Shown here: positions 33,032 to 39,117 of the stretch, piece after piece
Numbering within the stretch: the stretch's first letter is position 1
Layout of the letters: each line of letters starts with the position of its first letter
From: Bacteriovoracaceae bacterium
Lineage (GTDB): Bacteria; Bdellovibrionota; Bacteriovoracia; Bacteriovoracales; Bacteriovoracaceae
Assembly (NCBI GenBank): GCA_025210745.1
Contig: JAOARC010000027.1
Location: 1 to 39,117 of the forward strand
DNA length: 39,117 nucleotides
Reading direction: 5' to 3'
The notes under the pieces: model-generated
Databases searched by the model: none
What the model was told of the DNA's origin: nothing
Seen by the model: the letters and a program-made list of their open reading frames with translations, nothing else
Position numbers and translations under genes: made by a program

Positions 33032-36000
33032 ATGGATTACAATAGACCTCTATCCAAACTTAATTTATACAGAAAACAAACAGCAAAGAATGAAGCGTAT
33101 TCAGGTGCAGGATTACCAAGTGATATTGATACAATTGGTGAGTTCTTAGATTACGCTCTTAAAATATTAATACCAAATGCAAAGCCAGCAGTAGCAACAG
33201 AAAACGATTTACCAACAGTAGGGAATGATCTTTATGACTATAGAATAGTTATGGATTACAACAACACAGGTAATGAAGCTGGTTTTAGATGGTATACAAT
33301 TGAAGGTGAATCTACTCCTAGTTGGCATCTTGTTAACATGAGAGCATCTACTGATTCTATCTTGCAGCAGTGGGAACAAAACGCATCAGCATTATATGTA
33401 AATCAAATTGGTATCCCAGGTGGTCAAATGATCGCAGGTGGTACAAATGCAAATGACAACTTAGTTCTAACTGCAAACACAGGTGATGGTTCTAATTTAC
33501 CTGAGGATCAAACAGGACACATAAGATTATTTGGTGATACTAAACCATCACATGATGACGTATTTGATCTAGGTACAGCATTAGAAAGATTTAAGTCTTT
33601 ATATGTATCAGGTAATATTTCAGATGGTACAGCAATGGTAACGGTTGCTGAAATGATGATAGCTTATGCACACTCTCAAGTTGTAATAGGTAATCCACAC
33701 CAAATTGACTACGATGAACTAGTAACAAAGATTGGAAACCTAACAGTATCAGGTGGTGTCTCTCCAGTAGTTTTAGACCTTTCTACAAGTGGTAACAAAG
33801 CTTTAGTTTTAAACATTACAGATGATTCACATAATCACACAGTTTCAACTATTACAGACTTTGACCAAGGGGTATATGACAAGCTTAAGACTACACTTAT
33901 TGACTCTAGTACAGTTAGTTATTTATTCGATGACATTAATCAAGAGATCACAGCAACGGTTACTTTCTCAACAGCAGCTATTACAGATATATCGTCACCA
34001 AGTGCTAATAAGATCTTAGCTGGTAGTGCAGCAGGTACAGAATGGGAGCAATCTGATGGATCTATTAATCTTTTTGGCGATATCAGTGGTAGCGCAAACT
34101 ATAATTCTACAAATGGATGGCAAGTAAGTACATCAGTACAAAATACGCCACTAGAAAGTGTAGATAGATTAAAAATAAATAACAGACAATTTACTTCTAC
34201 ATTGGGCGCAACGACAAACTTGAATATTGTTAACCATAAGATGACAAATGGAAGTCAAGTAAGAGTGTTTGGAACGTCTTTTGATGGGGTACACACTATC
34301 ACTGTAGTCGACTCAGATAACTTAACTATAAACGCAGCAACAGCAAGTAACGAGTCAGGCTATTTCATAAGTGAAAATGATCAATTCCTTTACAATCCAG
34401 CGTTAGACTTATTTGAACTTAAGAGAGAGTTTGAAGGTATCTCGCATCACGAGATTGCAAACCTAAATGCTGATGATCATACACAATATGCAAAGCTAGA
34501 TGGAAGATCTACAGAGCAAGTTCTATCAGGAGGAGAGTTAATAAATGGAAGACTTATCTTACAATCAACTTCTGACAGATCTAATCCTGGAGTCATCTTA
34601 CTTCGAGATTCAATCGAGCCAGAGAGTGGTGCTAATTATACAGCCGGTTGGCAAGGAACAGACATTGGAAGCAATACAAGAGCTTTCAGAGATGTTCATA
34701 TCAGGGGATCTGTATACGGTTTAAAGTCGGAAGAGGTTAGTTCTTTACCTATTGTACAAGCGACTGAGAAGGGTAGAAAAGTAAGGCTTCCAAATGGTGA
34801 TGAGTGGATTAATAAGGGAACAGCTTATAGGAAATTTTTTACTGAGCCATCATTTACAGGGCAAGCAAACAAGATACTATCTGTTAAAAGTGATGAGTCT
34901 GGCTTTGAATTAATTACAAATGGTGGACTTGATATTCCATCATTAAGCGAAAAAACATCACCAGCAAGTTCAGACTTACTTTTAATTGCAGATTCCGAAG
35001 ATTCAAATAATTACAAAAAAGTAAACCTTGGAAATATAACTGGAGGTTTAAATAATCAAAGTAGTGGAATTAATCACTTTGGAGTAGATGGTGACGCTGA
35101 CAATGGTTCAGGTAGCTGGTCAAGTGACACAGACTTCATTATCTCTGTTAATACAGTTAACCCATTACGGGGAAGTTCTGACTATAGGATTGATTATACT
35201 GGGCCAGGCTCAACTCAAACAATTAATTCTTATACATTTAATATCGATAGCGCTGACATCGGAAAGGAAATGGAAATTAGTTTTGATTTTCAAGGCTTAA
35301 ACTCTAATAACTATTTTGATAATGAAATTTTTCTTGGATTAACTCCTGGTGACGCTATAACAAATGCTAGTGTAGTATCTGGAAAGTTTAAGAAGGTTGC
35401 ATATTTTACTGCGAACAATCCATCATACACACTGAGTTTTAATTGCTTTGGTAATGGAGGTATTTCATATCATGTAAACATAGATAATATTATTATCAAA
35501 CCAAGGGAAGTCCAGGAAGTAAGTAGTGAAATCAACTATGCAGGTCAAAGTTCTTCTGCCGAAAATAATCAGTTAGGAGACTGGATTTCTTTAGACGGCA
35601 CGACAGGTATATCAGTAAATAACACAAATCCCCTTAGAGGTAGTTATGATTATTTAGTTCAAGACTCAACCAGCGCGACAGCTGGTGATAAAAAAACATT
35701 AGCTGCATTACCTTTTTCTGTTGATTTGCCTGATAGAAATAAAATTATATATGTATCTCTTGATGCTGATTATAAGGGCTTTGCTACTAATACATTTCTC
35801 AGGATAAACATATATGATGAAGATAACTCTCAGTATGTCTCTATAGAAAGAAATAAAGATATTAAGAAAGACGGTTCGCACATCATGTCTTTTCAAGCAA
35901 CAGGATCTACAAATTACAGGCTAGAACTTCAAAGAGTTACAACTTCAGTTTCCTCTGCAAATTTTAAATATCAAATAGATAATATCGTTATTGCTCCAGA

Positions 36001-37315
36001 AAATTTTATTTCAACAGGTGCATACATCACAGATTGGGAGGAATACACTCCTAGTTTTGCTGGATTTGGAACGCCTACTAATACTCAGATTTACTATAGA
36101 AGGGTAGGGGATACCCTAGAGCTGGAGGGTAGATTTACTGCCGGTACAACATCGGGGTCAATTATTGGTACAGTTGGATTACCTAGTGGATTAAAATTAG
36201 ATTTTAACAAAATAAGCAATAATAATAATCATGTAGGTACTTACGTTAGAAATGTTACAGCAGCTTCTAAGGGTGGGGTAATTATTGTCACACCTAGCGA
36301 GGATAATGCTATAGGTTTTAGTGCGTCTGGTACATTTAATAGCTCTTCAACTAATCCCTTGAGTCGAGCTGTAGGAAGTTCTATTACAGCAACAGGACAA
36401 GCGATAAGTATAAGTGCGAAATTTCCTATTGATGGATGGAGTGGCAGTACAAAAATATCTACCATTCTAAACCAAGCTCCTATTGACGTTTACGCTGAAG
36501 GGAACTCTGGTCAAACAATAACTGCAAACAGCCCTATTGTGTGGGATGGTGATATTCAAACAGGTGGTATTTACTTCGATGGTAGTAAACTGACTAATAA
36601 AACAGGTGAGACAAAAGTTCTAGCCGTTAAAGCAGTTGTATATACAAATTCAGATGTTGAAATATCCATAAGAAGAAGAGTTAATAGTGTTGCCACTAAT
36701 AGGGTTTTCGATCAAAACGGGCCTACAACATCTCTAGTAAATAATGAGCATCATTTTAGCGATATGGTAAAACTAAAGCCGGATGATGAGCTAGAGTATA
36801 TTGTTACTGGTATTACAAGTATGACTTTAAGTAGTGGTGATTTTACTAGGCACTGGATTAGATTTAACTCTTTTGAATCGGGGGCATCTTTACTAGCCCC
36901 ACCTGTAGTATCACTTATAGCTGAGTCAGACTCTGGTCAAGCCATAGGTACAAGTGAAACCCTTATAACATATGAAGATATTGATAGTGAGTTCAACCTC
37001 TCATATGACATTGCTAATGGAAAGATAAAATGCAACTTTAGTGGAGTATATCGGTTTAACGTTTCTTTTTTGAGTAACTCTGTAAGTCTTTCTACTAGTC
37101 AAGGAATTGCGCTGCATATCTATGTGAACGGAACAAAAAAACGAACAGGAAGATTGAGCGGTGTCGGATCTTCATCTTTTTTTCAACCAAAAATTGATAC
37201 CACTCTTCTATTAAATGAGGGTGACGAGGTTGAAATATATGCAAATGCTTCGGTTGCTACAAGTATGAATACTCAAAAGGTGTATAACTATCTCTGTGTA
37301 ACATTACAAAAATAA
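33032..37315 (+). CDS. Phage tail fibre / receptor-binding protein (1427 aa)
   Basis: Mosaic fibre. The N-terminal ~200 residues include a particle-binding part and GGTNANDNLVLTANTG. A fibre-type motif, HHEIANLNADDHTQYAKLDG, lies at ~470. Two tandem homologous jelly-roll modules follow (~680-826 and ~834-990), sharing SVN-NPLRGS-DY and ending YxxxIDNIxIxP. Next is a ~1000-1140 domain with WEEYTPSF ... YRRVGDTLELEGRF ... GLPSGLKLD, common in fibres. Then two C1q/TNF-like beta modules (~1150-1285 and ~1290-1427, with GVYRFNVSFL and LLLNEGDEVEIYA). The modules are probably carbohydrate- or receptor-binding. Longest gene of the window. Confidence 0.85.
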   Translation: MDYNRPLSKLNLYRKQTAKNEAYSGAGLPSDIDTIGEFLDYALKILIPNAKPAVATENDLPTVGNDLYDYRIVMDYNNTGNEAGFRWYTIEGESTPSWHLVNMRASTDSILQQWEQNASALYVNQIGIPGGQMIAGGTNANDNLVLTANTGDGSNLPEDQTGHIRLFGDTKPSHDDVFDLGTALERFKSLYVSGNISDGTAMVTVAEMMIAYAHSQVVIGNPHQIDYDELVTKIGNLTVSGGVSPVVLDLSTSGNKALVLNITDDSHNHTVSTITDFDQGVYDKLKTTLIDSSTVSYLFDDINQEITATVTFSTAAITDISSPSANKILAGSAAGTEWEQSDGSINLFGDISGSANYNSTNGWQVSTSVQNTPLESVDRLKINNRQFTSTLGATTNLNIVNHKMTNGSQVRVFGTSFDGVHTITVVDSDNLTINAATASNESGYFISENDQFLYNPALDLFELKREFEGISHHEIANLNADDHTQYAKLDGRSTEQVLSGGELINGRLILQSTSDRSNPGVILLRDSIEPESGANYTAGWQGTDIGSNTRAFRDVHIRGSVYGLKSEEVSSLPIVQATEKGRKVRLPNGDEWINKGTAYRKFFTEPSFTGQANKILSVKSDESGFELITNGGLDIPSLSEKTSPASSDLLLIADSEDSNNYKKVNLGNITGGLNNQSSGINHFGVDGDADNGSGSWSSDTDFIISVNTVNPLRGSSDYRIDYTGPGSTQTINSYTFNIDSADIGKEMEISFDFQGLNSNNYFDNEIFLGLTPGDAITNASVVSGKFKKVAYFTANNPSYTLSFNCFGNGGISYHVNIDNIIIKPREVQEVSSEINYAGQSSSAENNQLGDWISLDGTTGISVNNTNPLRGSYDYLVQDSTSATAGDKKTLAALPFSVDLPDRNKIIYVSLDADYKGFATNTFLRINIYDEDNSQYVSIERNKDIKKDGSHIMSFQATGSTNYRLELQRVTTSVSSANFKYQIDNIVIAPENFISTGAYITDWEEYTPSFAGFGTPTNTQIYYRRVGDTLELEGRFTAGTTSGSIIGTVGLPSGLKLDFNKISNNNNHVGTYVRNVTAASKGGVIIVTPSEDNAIGFSASGTFNSSSTNPLSRAVGSSITATGQAISISAKFPIDGWSGSTKISTILNQAPIDVYAEGNSGQTITANSPIVWDGDIQTGGIYFDGSKLTNKTGETKVLAVKAVVYTNSDVEISIRRRVNSVATNRVFDQNGPTTSLVNNEHHFSDMVKLKPDDELEYIVTGITSMTLSSGDFTRHWIRFNSFESGASLLAPPVVSLIAESDSGQAIGTSETLITYEDIDSEFNLSYDIANGKIKCNFSGVYRFNVSFLSNSVSLSTSQGIALHIYVNGTKKRTGRLSGVGSSSFFQPKIDTTLLLNEGDEVEIYANASVATSMNTQKVYNYLCVTLQK

Positions 37316-37324
37316 AAGGAAAGT

Positions 37325-37525
37325 ATGAATAAAATTAATGAAGCTATTAAATTAATCTCGGTAGGACTTGCAATAGGGTTTTCCTTAATTGTTTACGCTA
37401 ACAACAACTTTGCAACAAAGAATGAAGTAAAGGAATTAAAGGGATCTCAGATGTTTGTTAATGGATTAATCATTAAAAGACTTGATCGCATAGAAAATAA
37501 AATCGATGGACTGAAGGATAAATAA
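37325..37525 (+). CDS. Small membrane protein with C-terminal coiled coil
   Basis: 66 residues: a membrane segment (ISVGLAIGFSLIVYA, ~11-25) then a charged helix (NEVKELKGS ... IIKRLDRIENKIDGLKDK). AAAAGGAAAG precedes the ATG; its stop overlaps the next start (TAATG). One N-terminal membrane anchor plus a periplasm- or cytoplasm-facing coil could be a holin-associated, spanin-like or XhlA-like protein; the evidence does not decide. Confidence 0.65.
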   Translation: MNKINEAIKLISVGLAIGFSLIVYANNNFATKNEVKELKGSQMFVNGLIIKRLDRIENKIDGLKDK

Positions 37526-38187
37526 TGAGAATAGGAAGTGAATTAAAAGAAGCACAACTAGAAAATACAAATGCTGATTACAATCATTCAAATGAAAAGA
37601 AAGGTCTAATTTGGTTTGATACTGTAGGGGATAAAGTTAAATCTCTATTTAACTCTGCAGTTAAAGTTTTTGCAACTGAGGATTGGGTTCATAATGAAAT
37701 CTCAACAGAGATATCTAACTATAGTACTTCAGCCCCTTTTATAGACAACAAGATTGAGTCTACAGGAGTAACTGTTCTAAATGGATCCGTTTCAGGTCTT
37801 AATGTTACAGGTTTTGGTGTTTATGTTGAGGTGCCTGAACTCGAAATAACATTTAATCATAGTGGAGGACATCTTATAATTGATGCTATTCCCAATGATC
37901 TAAATGCTAATCAGACAGCATTCTTTCAAGCTTCTACTAACACCTCCGCCAGTGGTAGTGCCTCAGGAGTCTTAAGATTTCTACTTAATGGTAATGTTAT
38001 AGCGAATTATATTTCTACTGACTTTGGGCCATCAAGCATTCCTGTTTATGAAAGAAATGAATACCTTTTTTATCAAGATGTGCTACCAGCAGGAAGTTAC
38101 ATATTAAAGGCAGAATATTCTTTAAGCTCTGGCTTATCAGCTTCATCAGCAGGTATTAACGCTAAAGCAAGAGTTTTTCACACATAG
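37525..38187 (+). CDS. Phage structural protein with C-terminal jelly roll
   Basis: 220 residues. N-terminal ~60 residues are polar with IWFDTVGDKVKSLFNSAVKVFATEDWV. From ~95 on, the Ser/Thr/Asn-rich strands (YVEVPELEITFNHSGGHLIIDAI, VLRFLLNGNVIANYI, LPAGSYILKAEYSL) look like a C1q/jelly-roll receptor-binding or fibre-tip domain. Starts by TAATG overlap, so it is co-translated with the small membrane protein. Probably a second, short fibre; unproven. Confidence 0.66.
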   Translation: MRIGSELKEAQLENTNADYNHSNEKKGLIWFDTVGDKVKSLFNSAVKVFATEDWVHNEISTEISNYSTSAPFIDNKIESTGVTVLNGSVSGLNVTGFGVYVEVPELEITFNHSGGHLIIDAIPNDLNANQTAFFQASTNTSASGSASGVLRFLLNGNVIANYISTDFGPSSIPVYERNEYLFYQDVLPAGSYILKAEYSLSSGLSASSAGINAKARVFHT

Positions 38188-38195
38188 GAGAGTAA

Positions 38196-38585
38196 ATGAG
38201 AGTAACAGATAATGGATATAGAGTTCCTCAAGATGGTGATTCAGGTAACGTGTGGTCAGATGCAATTGAGTTCTCTTTAGATAGAGTAGCTTTACATAAA
38301 CATGATGGTATTGATTCTGAAAAGATCACAATTGAAAACCTTCAAAGGTCTACAACATTATTAGATCCATCAAACTGGGCCGTTAACGGTTCGGGTTCTG
38401 GTTATGTACAAAATGTATCAATGCCAGCAGGTTTAACACTAGACAAGGTTAAAATGAAGTTCTCAATTGCATCAGGGCCAAATCAGTATGAAGAAATACA
38501 TCCAACAGTTAAACCAACTTCAATTACATCGTTTAGGTGCATTATAAATAATCCAAGTTATGAAATAAAAATCCTTTACGTATAG
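38196..38585 (+). CDS. Small phage structural protein (129 aa)
   Basis: Begins MRVTDNGYRVPQDGDSGNVW and has ALHKHDGIDSEKI near residue 35, wording often seen at the start of phage tail or fibre proteins; the C-terminal half is beta-rich. TAGGAGAG precedes the ATG. No defined family. Sits between a fibre-like gene and the tail/neck protein. Confidence 0.62.
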   Translation: MRVTDNGYRVPQDGDSGNVWSDAIEFSLDRVALHKHDGIDSEKITIENLQRSTTLLDPSNWAVNGSGSGYVQNVSMPAGLTLDKVKMKFSIASGPNQYEEIHPTVKPTSITSFRCIINNPSYEIKILYV

Positions 38586-38592
38586 GAATAAA

Positions 38593-39117
38593 ATGGCAAA
38601 ACATAAGTTCAATGATTTTTCAGGCGGCTTAACAGACCTACCTTTTAATACAGCATCTAATTATGCAACGAATTGTGATAACTTCCTCATAGGTAGAGAT
38701 AAGTCAATTGAGGTAAGACAAGGATTCAACTTTCTTGATTCAAACAACCCTCAGTTATCAACTGAAAGAATTAATAACATAATTGAAATAGATGATGACC
38801 TTGTATACATAAGCAATGGCAGTGGTTACTTCATAAACGGAACTGTTCAACAGGTATCAACACCAACAAGTAATCCTATATTTCATCAAGCAACACCAGA
38901 TACAATGTCTAGTATAGCTCAAATAGGTGAGCAATTCATAGCTGTAGATGACTCTTATAGTTTTCCTATGAAGTTATTCAGAGATGAAACAAATACATTA
39001 AAAGCTATAACAGCAGGTTTACCACCAATACTTACTGATCCAGTATTTTCAACGACTGCAAGCAATAAGAATTATGTGTATGCCATCTGTTATGCTTATG
39101 AGTATCAAGTGGGTACA
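38593..39117 (+). CDS. Phage tail/neck protein, N-terminal 175 residues (cut by window edge)
   Basis: Open through the last base of the window. It starts MAKHKFNDFSGGLTDLPFNT, then CDNFLIGRDKSIEVRQGFNFL. The 'F-GGL ... dNf-i---gsievRqGf' opening is shared by podoviral tail-tube and stabilisation proteins that begin with a WD-like beta-propeller pattern. It then repeats 'N-iiEIDDDLVYISNGSGYFING' and 'IAQIGEQFIAVDDSYSFPMKLF', consistent with propeller blades. TAGGAA precedes the ATG. Family assignment is tentative. Confidence 0.65.
   Translation, partial: MAKHKFNDFSGGLTDLPFNTASNYATNCDNFLIGRDKSIEVRQGFNFLDSNNPQLSTERINNIIEIDDDLVYISNGSGYFINGTVQQVSTPTSNPIFHQATPDTMSSIAQIGEQFIAVDDSYSFPMKLFRDETNTLKAITAGLPPILTDPVFSTTASNKNYVYAICYAYEYQVGT

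Larger units (their letters stand above)
25242..39117 (+). mobile_element. Left part of a tailed-phage prophage (structural module)
   Basis: From the tRNA fragment to the window edge, all genes are on the plus strand in the order terS, terL, small gene, portal, scaffold, capsid, small gene, tail fibre, small membrane protein, two structural proteins, tail/neck protein. The large portal (684 aa), a separate scaffold, and the lack of head-tail adaptor and tape-measure genes after the capsid suggest podovirus-like morphology. No integrase, repressor or replication gene is visible. The right end is outside the window. Confidence 0.8.

Noticed and set aside
1..39117. CRISPR array or rRNA genes
   Set aside because: No regularly spaced repeats of CRISPR type and no rRNA-like stretches were seen on either strand.

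Overview
The window looks like a low-GC, Gram-negative, flagellated bacterium. Its flagellin is of the MGFRINTNV type, and it has many secreted or lipobox proteins, an outer-membrane barrel protein and A/T-rich coding DNA. This suits the Bacteriovorax/Halobacteriovorax side of the Bdellovibrionota. That placement is inferred from gene style and was not tested by a search. The left ~25.2 kb is chromosome; from ~25.24 kb to the right edge is the structural-gene half of a tailed phage, probably an integrated prophage that continues beyond the window.

Left part (1-6.1 kb): nucleotide metabolism on two diverging arms. The minus strand carries pyrB-pyrC-carA (de novo pyrimidine synthesis) with overlapping stops and starts. 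The plus strand carries purB-purA and a CBS-less IMP dehydrogenase/GMP reductase family gene. The ~140 bp between the arms holds overlapping promoter-like elements and a perfect 17-bp A/T inverted repeat in the pyrB leader.

Middle part (6.1-25.1 kb): an outer-membrane protein, a tiny lipoprotein, a LysR regulator, a di-haem RoxA-like cytochrome, a shortened TruA and a flagellin with a long leader and a strong terminator, then two secreted proteins. A four-gene minus-strand operon follows (18.5 to 13.2 kb): two Cys-containing secreted proteins, an atypical SDR and an unknown protein. The second gene of this operon has no ATG/GTG/TTG at its true 5' end and seems to start at ATT inside the stop region of the upstream gene. 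Next is a solitary periplasmic binding protein translationally coupled to a hybrid histidine kinase with two receivers. It is followed by a succinyl-CoA:3-ketoacid CoA-transferase pair (scoA/scoB) led by a small secreted protein, and two further exported proteins, one with an arabinofuranosidase-B-like fold.

Right part (25.24-39.1 kb): a 23-nt piece at 25242-25264 matches the exact layout of a tRNA 3' end (T-loop, 3' T-stem, 3' acceptor strand, discriminator, CCA) with no tRNA body. This is what the far junction of an integration into a tRNA gene leaves behind. Beyond it, all on the plus strand, come small terminase, large terminase, a small unknown gene, portal, scaffold, major capsid, a terminator with a TTCG loop, a small protein, a 1427-residue tail fibre, a small membrane/coiled-coil protein, two further structural proteins, and a tail/neck protein cut by the window edge. 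No integrase, repressor, replication or lysis enzyme is visible, so those must lie beyond the right edge if the prophage is complete.
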